Under the pieces are notes generated by a model. The model was not told the DNA's origin. It was given only the letters and a program-made list of their open reading frames with translations, and made no database searches. A DNA stretch of 64,000 nucleotides from Quillaja saponaria. Lineage: Eukaryota > Streptophyta > Magnoliopsida > Fabales > Quillajaceae. Every line of letters begins with the position of its first letter. Position 1 is the stretch's first letter. Shown one piece after another: positions 47,980 through 57,843 of this stretch. The stretch is from positions 23,533,652 through 23,597,651 of the forward strand of contig CM055613.1 in the NCBI GenBank assembly GCA_029379385.1, in the 5' to 3' direction. The position numbers and the translations under genes were made by a program.

Positions 47980-50436
47980 TTAACGTTGTGTATTATTAGG
48001 AAAAATTTTTCGATTATGTCCATTCTGCCTACATAAACCACACCTATATTGCCTTGTAGACTCTATAATGTCCATCTCATTAGGAATGCACTTTGTTTTC
48101 GGCCTTACCCTTCTTTTGCAATTTGGACATGTCAGGAAGCATGTGGGAGAATTGGAATTCTAGCCAATAGTCATCGTTCATAACTGGGTTGAATTATGGA
48201 GTGTATACAAGCTCCTGATTTCTCAATTTATACCTACTCCCCAATAAAGTAATTATATTTCATATACATGCTTGTACAAGATGCTATAACATGCGAGCAC
48301 GGGATCATGTATTGCTAGGCTTTGTTGCATATGCACATTCTTTCATTTAAACACACAGTGTGCTGGTTGCCTCCCTTTCGAGCTTGTCACCCATGAAATT
48401 GCGTCTTTATTTCAATTAACCCTAAACCGGTATGAAACTATCCCAACTCGTGTCCACCTGCTCTCTCTGCCCAATTTTGGATTTTCTCTATCATGTCAGT
48501 TGTGTATTGATTGCTAGCATTCAGCTGAGCATTAATCTTCATCCGATGTTGCACGAAATATTAAATACACTGGTAAAATGTCAACCACAGTAGTGCAGTG
48601 ATCAGGAGTTACCGCATTCCTTTCAAGGCATTATTCATACACTCCCCCAAGTTAGTAGTTATAAAGTCAAAGCGATTACCTCTGTCATATGCCAATGCCC
48701 ACTGCTCTAACGGAATTCTACCATTCCATGCCATATACTTAAAGTCCATGCTAACAAACTTATCAAAGTATTTATCAAACTTACATTTTTGAATTTGACT
48801 AACAGTGTGGATGAGAAGATTTTTTGATTTCATATTCTTATGGGTCTTATGAAAATTGTTTGCAATGTGCCTAATGCAAAAAAGGTGATATCCATAGGGT
48901 TCAAGTCCAGCCATTTTAAGGATCTAAAGTAGCAGCAATTATCCCGGTGTGACAATCAGATATTAAGTAAATGCCTACCCGTTGCATTACATGCATACAA
49001 AGTAAACATATAAACCATCCCCAGCTATCTGTGTTCTCTTCCTCAACAACTGCAAATGCAACTGGAACTAAACTGTTGTCACCATCAATAGTAGTTGCAA
49101 CCAACAATTTTCCCCTGTACTTTCCACAAATGAACGTGTCGTCAATCTAAAGAACTGGTCTACAATAATGGAAGGCCTCAATAGATGGCCCGAAAGCCCA
49201 AAATACCTGCTGGAATATAACCCGTCTAAGATTATTAGTTGGGCTCACTTCGGGATTGGTGACACAAAGTGCATTTAAGTATCTAGGAAGGTCATTATAA
49301 GATTCCTCCCAATTACCAGACACAAGATTAATTGTTTTCTTCTTCGCTTTGAATATTTTGCTTATACTTGGAGTATAGTGGAAGTGATCTTTTATCATTG
49401 TAAGCAACACAGCTCCTGGCATAGTAGGGTCTTCCTTGATAGTATTTTTGATATACTCTGCGATGATCCCCTTATCCAGATTAAAATGATCCTGAGTTAT
49501 TCTGCTATAAATACAGTTGTAAGCCACATCCAATTTCGTAATCAGAAACTTGTCAACTCTTTTACTAAAATGTCCTCGTAACCTCCACTTATAGCCCTGT
49601 TCGTAGATCTTGCACTAATATCCTATGTGTCCTTCTTGGACTCACTGACTATGAAAGCCACGTGGTTCATAATGTGCCAGTATTTAACTGTGTTTTTCAA
49701 CTCGGCCTTAGTGTTGAGCAGCATACCATTGTAAAATTCATTATGCAACTCCCATTGGGCATTTGGAACAATAATAGGGTTTACTGCACGTGCCTCCGAA
49801 ATGTTCATGTTCGTGTAAATCTTCTTCAGGTGCCTCGATAATATCATCATCATCCACTTTAATGTTAAAATGAGGATCAATGTTCAAATAAAGGATATCC
49901 TCTCCATCGCAACATCATTTATACCAGGCGCTTCTAAGCAATTCATCGGTGAGTGCAGCCTAAGAGGTGACGATGCTTCTCCTGTAACATGAGAACTTAG
50001 CTGATTGTATTGCCACGTCAAAGACTAGGTTTCCTATGAATATGTTTTCAGAAACTGTGTCAAGTGTATCATGACTCAGAACACGAGACAATGACTCATC
50101 CTGAAGTGTGTGCTTATGTAAATAAATCTCTAAGGTGAATCCAGGCCTTGCGCGCTGGCATGCTGTGACATGTTGTACAAGTCCTCATCATCAACTACTA
50201 CAACTGTACTATAGTGGGTTGAATTATTAATGGTAATTGGATACCGACAAATGATAGTCAGGTACTTTCTCCTTCTATCAACTTTTTAAGGACTTGCATA
50301 GACGAGCATGAAACTCTGCATACTTGATACGCTTGGATACACAAATTTGCTTAACGGGACCGAAATCGTACTCAAATCCGTTCGAACCAGTACACATTTC
50401 ACCGTTAATGTAACATATAATTCCAAATTCTTCCAT
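47980..50436 (-). pseudogene. MURA-like MULE transposase
   Basis: The frame starts near ATG 50436 (MEEFGIICYINGEM), the usual N-terminal beta-rich module. About 49730-49620 is the MULE DNA-binding region (AELKNTVKYWHIMNHVAF). The DDE core spans about 49165-48600: first Asp in DDTFICGKYRGK (near 49140), second in LISDCHTG (near 48955), then FCIRHIANNF and TTNLGECMN, whose Glu would be the third acid. The SWIM zinc finger is readable at 48350-48270 (CIC then PCSHV). A C-terminal zinc knuckle (CGLCRQNGHNRK) lies near 48050, before the stop at 47980-47982. All catalytic residues seem present, but frameshifts and stops (for example near 48900 and 48450) inactivate it. Full length would be about 800 residues, normal for the family. 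Confidence 0.88.
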
Positions 50437-50599
50437 TATCAAAATTGCACCTTCAAAATGCTCAAAAATAATAAGTTTTTGTCTTTAAATTGTTAATGAA
50501 TTCACTAATTTACATAGATTAACTACAATTTTCAGTCACTAAGTTTAAAATTACTATTTATCATAAAAGTTCTAATTTTAACAAGACTACTATTCATGA

Positions 50600-50938
50600 T
50601 ATATAATTCAAAATAATTATATTAAAATATTATGATTTCATCTTTAAATTAATTATAAATATTAATTTTACCAATTACTCTACTTTAAATAATAATAAAT
50701 ATGATTAAACATAAAAACATAAAACATAAAAAAAAACTATCTACAAATTAATTACATTAAAACCATACAAATACAAAAAAAAAAATATATATCTATTTAT
50801 AATATTTAATATAAATTAATTATATTCAAAAAATAAAATCACTTTTTATCATAGATATGTTACTTACCATAATTATTATGAAATAATGAAATTTTATTTT
50901 TCTAATAAATATATTAATTAATTAATGGTCATAAATAT
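50600..50938. repeat. Direct duplication, copy 1
   Basis: It is closely matched by 51161-51479, beginning TATATAATT and ending GTCATAAATAT; the pair includes the shared block TACCAATTACTCTAC. Confidence 0.75.
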
Positions 50939-51160
50939 ATTACTATAAATTTCCCAATAAAAATACTATTTATAAACTAATTACTAAGTTTAAAATAAAA
51001 TTACCATTTATAATCAAATCCATCATGTCAACGAAATCACTAATTATCATAAGTCGTCAAATTATCAGTAAATATTATAAAATTACTAAAAAATTATTAA
51101 TTAATTTAAAATTATCAAAATTACTAATTAGTTTAAACATCACAAAATTATTAATTATAA

Positions 51161-51479
51161 TATATAATTGAAATTAATTATATTAAAATATTATTATTTC
51201 ATCTTTAAGTTAATTATAAATATTAATTTTACCAATTACTCTACTTTAAATAATAATAAATATGATTACACATGAAAACATAAAAATACTATCTATAAAT
51301 TAATTACATTAAAACATACAAATATAAAAAAATCTATTTATAATATTTAATATAAATTAATTATATTCAAATAATAAAATCACTATTTATCATTGATATA
51401 TTAATTACCATAATTATTATGAAATAATTAAATTTTAATTTTCTAATAAATATATTAATTAATTAATGATCATAAATAT
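51161..51479. repeat. Direct duplication, copy 2
   Basis: Second copy of the segment at 50600-50938, about 560 bases away and slightly shorter through small deletions. Confidence 0.75.
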
Positions 51480-52330
51480 TATAAAATTACTAACAAATTG
51501 CTAAATAATTTAGAACTATCCAAATTACTAATTAATCTAAACGTCATAAAATTATTAATTATTTCAAATCTTAAATATTACTATTTTAAGCCTAACAAAA
51601 TTACTAATTATTTTAAACGTCACAAAATAACTAATTAATTTAAATCTTACAAAATTACTATTTATTTAAATCTTACAAAATTACTATTTTAAACCTAACA
51701 AAATTACTAATTAATCCAAACATCAAAAAATTACTAATTAATTTAAGCGTCACATAATTACTATTTTAAACCTAAAATACTAATAATTTATCATAAATAT
51801 ACTAATTATTTCAACAAATTTCTAATTATAACATGTCATAAAAATTATTATTTCAACAATTATAATATAAAACTACAGCAAATATAGATAAGTCTAACAA
51901 CAATGATAAATATGACTTGCTACAAAATTAATTCTTGTTTATGACTTACCAGGTGAGAAGCAAAAAAGCAAGAAGTGTTAACACCAGACAAAGGAATATA
52001 AGCAACAACTCTAAAAAAATATAGGAATAAACTTACCAAGAATAATAAAATATGTATATCAATTTTAATATTAAATGGTATATGTAATTTCTATTTTTAA
52101 AAAAATTAAATGGTAGACATAATTTAACTAATAATTAATGATTAAACACTACTAATTATAATATATAAAATATAATATAAATTATAATTTCATCAATTAT
52201 AATATATATGATAACATAAAATTACTAAAATTAATAGATCATAAATAAATTTTTAATAATTAAATAATTAATTTTAACTTCAACAACAAATAAAAATTTT
52301 AATTTTTCAAACTAAAAATTTAATAACTTA

Positions 52331-52804
52331 CCAAAATTTATAAAGGAATTTAAGAGAATATGAGCAAATATGCTTATACGAACAGAAATATAAATGCAAA
52401 GTGTTTGCTGAGAAGAAGAAAATATGCAAGTGTAAAGGAAAGGAGAGGGGAACATGGGTATATATATGCAAGAAGAGGAGTTCACGGGTTGGATTTTTGT
52501 GGTGGAGAGTTAAAGAGAAGAAGAAAAGGGGAGGGGAGAAACAAGGAAGCATGTAGCTCTGCAAGAAACACGTGAAGAAGAGGTGGAGAAAAGCTACGCG
52601 AGAGAGGAAGGGTCGCGTCCAGAAACCCTAGACGCATGGGCCTGTGGACCCAACAAGTACAAGGTGAAACCGAATTTTCAAAATCTGATTTCACTTATTG
52701 CACGCCAACTCTGCTTTGTGTAGGAGGTGGGCCTAGGTGGTGGGCATGGATGGGAGGTGGTAGGCCTGTGTGGTAATATGGACTACTGATTTGGACCCAG
52801 AAAA
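52331..52804 (-). promoter_or_regulatory. Less AT-rich subterminal region of the MULE
   Basis: The composition changes from AT-rich to purine-rich (GGAGAGGGGAACATGGG and similar) and includes AAACCCTAGACG and a CACGTG box near 52571. Short open frames on both strands here come from purine/pyrimidine bias and show no protein features. A position just inside the right terminal repeat, upstream of the minus-strand transposase, suits a promoter, but this is inference. Confidence 0.3.
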
Positions 52805-52914
52805 TGAATTTTAAAAATCCAATGTCAACACATACTTAATTTTAGCTATTAAACTACAAATCCTACCATATGGTCAAAAAAATTAGAAATTGGACCCTCC
52901 TGTCCAAATTTCGC
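52805..52914 (-). repeat. Right terminal inverted repeat of the MULE
   Basis: It mirrors 42560-42670. The outermost bases read GCGAAATTTGGAC on the minus strand, followed by AGGAGGGTCCAATTTC where the left end has ACAATGGTCCAATTCTC. Confidence 0.88.
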
Positions 52915-52923
52915 TTACTGTTA

Positions 52924-53104
52924 CAACCTTCCAACGACTATAACAAACTAACAACTTCTTCCACGTCAGCTTAACAGATTCCTTATCAGCCTAACAACTC
53001 TAACTACAAAAGGCAGCGCCTTGCCTTTGCAAACTTGTATGACTTGAGAGGCCCAACTCTACTCCTGGTCCAGTTCGGCCAGTTCCTGCCTTTGCTTTGT
53101 AACA
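52924..53104 (-). repeat. 5' LTR of the second chromovirus, right fragment
   Basis: It continues the LTR from CAACCTTCCAACGACT to TTTGTAACA and aligns with 37467-37648. Together with 42364-42559 it restores an LTR of about 377 bp. Confidence 0.85.
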
Positions 53105-53232
53105 ATAACCTAGTAGCTAGGTAGCATGCATGTTCCCAGCGGCAATGCACAAGTAACGTCTGGCATTGCAACTTGTTGACCGAAGGAGATCTACTCCAGG
53201 TCTTCAACTATTGAATGTCAAAACTACATACA
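53105..53232 (-). pseudogene. Possible host exon next to the second chromovirus
   Basis: On the minus strand, a GTATGTAG acceptor-like site is followed by an open stretch reading LKTWSRSPSVNKLQCQTLLV and WEHACYLATRL, which meets the LTR directly. A donor-like CAG/GTATGT on the far side of the element (near 37250) could be its continuation. One in-frame TAG sits at a possible Gln. No family is recognised, and the exon may belong to the decayed gene further right. Confidence 0.25.
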
Positions 53233-53957
53233 AAAGGAAGACAGTCGATATATTGTTCTCTGATCTCCTATGTATGTTCTACAATCACACATTCTTTTTC
53301 CATATAGTAAGTGATGACCAGAAACCCAAATACGACCCACCAACAAGGAATGTAACGCCAACTTACATATTTCACTTGAGCTCTGGTTTCTATGGTGATT
53401 CCTTTGGTTAACTTCCGCTGAACTCTTTGTTGAGTTTGCCATTTTTTAAGACTTCTTTTTCTTTAAAGATTAGCATTGAGAATGTATTGTAGCTGCAAGC
53501 TGAAGTTTAACCTACAAAAATAGAAATAAAACCACAACAATAGGCCATGTGAAATATTTTGCTAAGCCAGAATGATGACCTTATATCGCTTCATTGGATT
53601 AGAAAAAAATTCTTCTCTGATTTGGAGTGGAGCAAAGGAAATATGCATATAGAAAAGAGGCCAAATTGTGATTTCCATTAAGTCTGTACCAATCTAAAAG
53701 TAATTTTTACAATGGTGCTTATGGAGAAAGTTATCGTAATTCTCTGATTTCAATTGGGAAAATCCATGATTTCAGTATATTGAGTTATGACAATGGAACA
53801 AAAGAAAAGTAACCAAAAGTAAAAGACAAGAAAAATCATTTACAAGTAGTAGGACAGTCCATACACTTTAAAAAAATGATTGAAACAGAGGGCAACTTGT
53901 GGCAAAGGGAAACCAATTTCTAGTTTGCATTATAGTTTGTCTAATGCAAACAATTAC
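53233..53957. other. Unassigned sequence, possibly intronic
   Basis: No repeat or clear coding sequence. A minus-strand stretch at 53442-53390 (KLTKGITIETRAQVKY) before a GTAAGT could be part of an exon but is too short to support. Confidence 0.3.
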
Positions 53958-54064
53958 CTGATTAAGACCATGCAATTCGAGGTGGCAAGCCACCGCCCAA
54001 TTCTATCCACTGGCAGACAGATCAAGTTAGCCTTCCGCGTATTGATTACCCAAAAATAAATCCT
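53958..54064 (-). pseudogene. Candidate host exon
   Basis: A 107-base open stretch on the minus strand lies between an acceptor (CGACAG, exon from 54064) and a donor (AATCAG/GTAATT). It encodes the run NTRKANLICLPVDRIGRW followed by a short hydrophobic end. Splice sites and residue composition look coding, but no family is recognised. It may be a downstream exon of the locus at 62.6-63.4 kb, with a copia element in the intervening intron. Confidence 0.35.
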
Positions 54065-54184
54065 GTCGAATCAACATTATCAGCCACATCAAACCTATTG
54101 AAAAGGGGTTAGACCCACTCTTCAAAAAGCTTAGAGACAAACAGCAACATACCATGATGTTCAATAACTTCTCATACCATGGCG

Positions 54185-54595
54185 TTTGGTACTTTGGCTT
54201 CTGGAATTAACAAGTGCGGGATGACTTTGACTTGTGTCCCGTGGACCGTCGGTTCATATCATGTTTGCAGTAAACTGCCCACAAATTCGTATTTTAGTTC
54301 ATGGTGTCTTCTCAAAAGAATATAGAACAACCCTTCACGTAGATGAAAGAAGTAGAAATGGCTTCTCACATCATGACATTATTCTAAGATTTGGTTTCAG
54401 GTTTAATGTAGAAAGGTCAAGTGGGGATCAAAATGTCTCTGGATGTCTCCTGGATACTCGGTTCACCTCATGTTGCCAAGAAACTGTCCATCAGGTCATA
54501 TTTTAGTTCATGGTGGCTTCTAAGAAGAGAATGGAAGAAACATTCACCTGTATAAAACAAGAAGAGTCGTTTCTCTCGTTGTGGCCTTATTCTTA
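54185..54595. repeat. Tandem duplication of about 205 bp
   Basis: Two diverged copies (about 54185-54384 and 54391-54595) share CATATTTTAGTTCATGGTG-type and GGTTCA...CATGTT blocks at a spacing of 210 bases. A plus-strand frame at 54234-54506 spans both but reads them in different phases, so it is not a real gene. Confidence 0.55.
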
Positions 54596-55097
54596 CAGCA
54601 ACATGCTATTCTTTGCATATATTTTTTATTTATTTTAAAAAAAAAGCTATGTCTGTTACAGTAGAAAGTTTTGTATGATTTTAACCACCACACTGGCAAA
54701 ATTACTTGAACAAAGTAGCACTTAGTTATCATAAAACACAAACTGAAAGTTAGGTATGAGAATATGCAAGGTACAACATGCTAAAAGTTAAGAGTCTCAT
54801 AGTGAAACAAAAATTTCTAAATGTTTTGTATGATATTATTATATTAACCACCAAAGTGGCTAAGTTACTTGAATCAAAGTAGCCACTTAGTCATCGTAAG
54901 TACAAACAGAAAATTACGTATAAGAATATGCAAAGTACATAATGCTACAAAGTAGAGAGTCTCATAATCAAACACAAATTTCTTAATGTGATCCATATAA
55001 TTAAATCACAAGCAAGAAAATCTATTTATTTTTTTTTCAGTAGCAAAGATGTGCATGTAAAAATACAGATGTCTTATGTAAATGACTGATAAGACCA

Positions 55098-55195
55098 ATT
55101 ACAGTTTTCGATAAACAAACAAACTGTCTCCACAAGGGTGAGTTGAGAAATGTTGTGGCATTTCAAAAGTTGTTGTGCAATACTTGCTGAAACAA
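55098..55195 (-). pseudogene. Candidate host exon after a poly-pyrimidine tract
   Basis: On the minus strand an extreme T/G tract (55196-55295) ends TTTCAG and is followed by an open stretch reading SIAQQLLKCHNISQLTLVET and CLFIENCN, with a helical-repeat look. A further open stretch at 55410-55310 (YLDSTCQLYCMTLNAQEYWD) may be the preceding exon, but no good donor joins them. No family is recognised. Confidence 0.3.
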
Positions 55196-55295
55196 AAAAC
55201 AAAAAAAAAAAAAACAAAAAAAACAAAAAAAACAAAAAAAAAAAAAACAAAAAACAAACAAAAACAAACAACAAAAAACAAAACAAACAACAAAC
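55196..55295. repeat. Low-complexity poly-A/C tract
   Basis: About 100 bases of A runs broken by single C or G. It creates overlapping open frames on both strands rich in Lys/Asn or Phe, which are artefacts. Confidence 0.85.
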
Positions 55296-55645
55296 TTCTG
55301 CAATAAGATGTTTTCTCCATCCCAATATTCTTGCGCATTTAATGTCATGCAATAGAGTTGGCATGTTGAATCCAGGTAGCAAATTTTTGGTCGACCAAGA
55401 TCCAGCTATGCCCCATCTATAATGTTCAAATCATTTTCCCCCAAGAGTACAGTATGATGAATATGTCATGTGTTAATATTATTATAAGTCTCGATCTCCA
55501 GTCAAAATTTCTAGCTACCTGATAGGTTTATATCATGAAAAAAAATTCAATCTCATTACAACTTGTGTGAATAAATCCATGAATTGTGGCATCTTCCTCA
55601 TGTTAGTTTGCCAAATGTAATCTACTAGTAAAGTGTGATATCTAA

Positions 55646-56122
55646 GGCCTGGATTTGATAACGTTGTGGCTTTTAAAAAGCTGTTGTGACTTTCATGCTA
55701 TGAAAAAATAGCTATCAAATGTTCAAAGCAACTCTGTTTGGTAAATTTTTTTATAAAAGTTATTATAGATAATAAAAGTAATGAATAAGGTGTTTGGTAA
55801 AACAAATCACGAGCTACTGTGAATGTATAAAATAACAAAAATAAATATCATTAATTAAAGATATAAGAGCAATTTAATGGTTTATAAATTAATTGAAGAT
55901 ATATTTGGTAATTTTCTAAAATTAATAAGGTTATTTTTGTATTTTTAGTTTTGAAAAGTCATAGCTAGTTTCTAAAAGTATCGCTTAGGGTGCTTCTAAA
56001 AGCACCAACGACTTTTTAAAAGCAGTAAAAGAAGCATTCCTAAAAAAAATTTAATATTTAGGTGGTGTAGCTTTTTAAAAGCTAAAGCACCCTTTTGAAA
56101 AGTATTACCAAACTCATCCTAA
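55646..56122. mobile_element. MITE-like repeat, copy 1 of 3
   Basis: About 480 bp whose ends are imperfect inverted repeats (TTTGATAACGTTGTGGCTTTT against AAAAGTATTACCAAACTC). It shares AACTTTCATGCTATGAAAA-like and AAATATCATTAATTAA blocks with copy 2. It has no coding capacity. Confidence 0.65.
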
Positions 56123-56192
56123 GTATCATATTGATGGTGATCGAATAACAAGAGGGGATGCATGCCAATTTACAGTTCATTTATCTTAAAAC

Positions 56193-56668
56193 TGAGTTTG
56201 GTAATACTTTTATTTTTTAAAATTGTTATAACTTTCATGCTATGAAAATAACTATAAAAAAGTCACAACAACCTTGTTTAGTAAATATTTTTATAAAGTT
56301 GATGTGGGTAGTAAAAAACAATAAAAAAAGGTGTTTGGTAAAAAAAAATTCATAAATTGCTGTTAATGTATAAAATGGCAAAAATAAATATCATTAATTA
56401 AGGATATATTTAGGGAGAGAAATTAGATGATTTATAAATTAATTAAAGATATATTTGAAATTTTTTTTAAATTAATAAGGCAATTTTTGAATTTTTAATT
56501 TTGCAAAGTCACATCTAGTTTTAAAGTATCACTTGGGGTGCTTTTAAAAACATCCTTAACTTTTTAAAAATAGTAAAAGAAGTACCCTAAAAAAATTTAA
56601 CCAAACAATTTTTAGGTGTTGTGACTTTTTAAAAGCCATATCATCCTCTTTAAAACCATTACTAAACT
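56193..56668. mobile_element. MITE-like repeat, copy 2 of 3
   Basis: Same family and orientation as copy 1, starting GAGTTTGGTAATACTTTT and ending CCATTACTAAACTTAG. By eye it is about 80% like copy 1. Confidence 0.65.
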
Positions 56669-56671
56669 TAG

Positions 56672-57152
56672 CCTAAGGCTTGGTTTGGTAATGTCATGGC
56701 TTTTTGAGAGATGTTGTGCTCTCATGACTCTCTTAGAGCTGCTTTTAAAAAGTTATAACAGTAGTGTTTGGTAAAATAATGCAAAAGCTGTTCTCAATAA
56801 GTAAAAGCCACAAATTAATGTTTGGTAAATTCATTGTGAAGCTACTCCAAATATTTAAATTGACTATAATAGATATTGATAATAAAAAGAGAAATAATTA
56901 ACCTACTGCATTAATTAATAAAAGGGTAAATATGATTTTTATTAAAAGTTAAGGTTATATTAATCTTTTAAACTTTTGAGAACAAAAGTTAACTTTTAAA
57001 AACACTCGTTAAGGTGTTTTTAAAACACTCCTGGCTTTTAAAAACTCAGAGCAAAAACACCCTACTTTTTTTTTTTACCAAACATAAAAGAATTGACTTA
57101 TGCTCTTCGTAAGCATAAACATCCTTCAAAAGAGCATCACCAAACTAACCCT
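56672..57152. mobile_element. MITE-like repeat, copy 3 of 3 (more diverged)
   Basis: It starts GGCTTGGTTTGGTAATG and ends CATCACCAAACTAACCC, again with mirrored GGTTTGGTAA termini, but the interior is only partly alignable with copies 1 and 2. A plus-strand frame at 57093-57314 across its right end has no support. Confidence 0.55.
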
Positions 57153-57560
57153 AAATTGATCCAAGTCATTGCTTTGCTGTTAATGAATAAAACAATTAAA
57201 AATGAGGGTGAACTATCTCATCATTGGAAACAAAAAGCTGACAACGTAAGTCTACTAACCAGATATTCTTTTCAATTTTTTCATACTTTTTTTTTATTCA
57301 ATTTTCCCACCTAACTAATAGTTTCATATTCAAGAAAATTCATCAAACTTTCTATGACACTATCATGAATTATTAAGATTAAGTTGGATGCATAATGGAT
57401 TTTCACAATCGAAGGCATAACAATACATTAGTTCAAACGCCTGCATGTAAATAGTGGTAGTTTAGTTGTCCTGTATCAATTATTCTCAAGACTACATGAT
57501 ATTTATGTTTGATCTTTAGACAGGGGTGGTCTCTTATTTTTGTCTGTAAATGTCAAGGTT
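57153..57560. other. Unassigned spacer before the second copia element
   Basis: Nothing recognisable; if the minus-strand host locus is real this is intronic. Confidence 0.35.
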
Positions 57561-57565
57561 TTTTT

Positions 57566-57823
57566 TGTTGAAATATTTGAGACTTGATTTTAGAGATTTA
57601 ATTGTATGCCTTTTTGGGATTCTTTCAAATATTTGAGACTTGATTTTAGAGATTTAATTGTATGCCTTTTTGGGATTCTTTGTAAAATAGGAAATGGTAA
57701 ATTAGGAGCTTGATTGTAAGATCTTTAGCAAAAAGATAGCTGTCAATATACTGATAAATACTCCTATATACAAGTTCTTCTTGTAATCAATTAAAAAATA
57801 TACTTTTTCTTCTTATTTCAACA
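57566..57823 (+). repeat. 5' LTR of the second copia element
   Basis: It begins TGTTGAAATATTTGAG and ends ATTTCAACA (258 bp). A perfect tandem duplication of about 55 bases near its start (about 57571-57681) is absent from the 3' LTR and explains the length difference. Confidence 0.92.
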
Positions 57824-57843
57824 TGGTATCAGAGCTTGGTTCT

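Larger units (their letters stand above)
50437..52330. other. Extremely AT-rich right flank of the MULE with internal duplications
   Basis: There are no genes. A direct repeat of about 330 bases occurs at 50600-50938 and 51161-51479, roughly 90% alike by eye. From 51480 to 51830 a degenerate array of AAATTACTAATTA-type units of about 30 bases follows. The region may be the transposase promoter and subterminal domain expanded by slippage. Confidence 0.7.
42551..52923 (-). mobile_element. 10.36-kb Mutator-like element (MULE) carrying three genes
   Basis: The element spans 42560-52914. Terminal inverted repeats of about 110 bp begin GGAAATTTGGAC on the left and GCGAAATTTGGAC on the right read inward, and share TATGGTAGGATTT and TAGTTTAATAGC. 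The flanks TTACAGTTA (42551-42559) and TTACTGTTA (52915-52923) match at eight of nine bases, the 9-bp duplication typical of MULEs. The same site uninterrupted is visible in the partner LTR. Minus-strand genes run in the order transposase, PMD protein, unidentified protein. A minisatellite fills the left flank and AT-rich duplications the right. Premature stops show the copy is no longer autonomous. Confidence 0.92.
37267..53104 (-). mobile_element. Second chromovirus, upstream LTR split by a MULE
   Basis: The element lies on the minus strand: polyprotein at 37649-42332, a primer-binding site at 42348-42363, short LTRs of about 380 bp on both sides, and a GGAAGAGGTA purine tract next to the left LTR. 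The upstream (right) LTR is cut at 42559 by the MULE and resumes at 52924. Without the MULE it would be about 5.5 kb. Flanks AAGAT (left) and ATAAC (right) do not match, so no target duplication is visible. Confidence 0.88.

Noticed and set aside
52360..52694. Overlapping open frames on both strands near the right end of the MULE
   Set aside because: They arise from purine/pyrimidine bias in the subterminal region; neither strand shows a domain.
54234..54506. 90-codon plus-strand frame
   Set aside because: It crosses two copies of a tandem duplication that it reads in different phases, so it is unlikely to be coding.
55074..55422. Four overlapping frames of 61-102 codons around the poly-A/C tract
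   Set aside because: They are extended by low-complexity sequence (poly-Lys or poly-Phe); only the short exon-like ends are kept as candidates.
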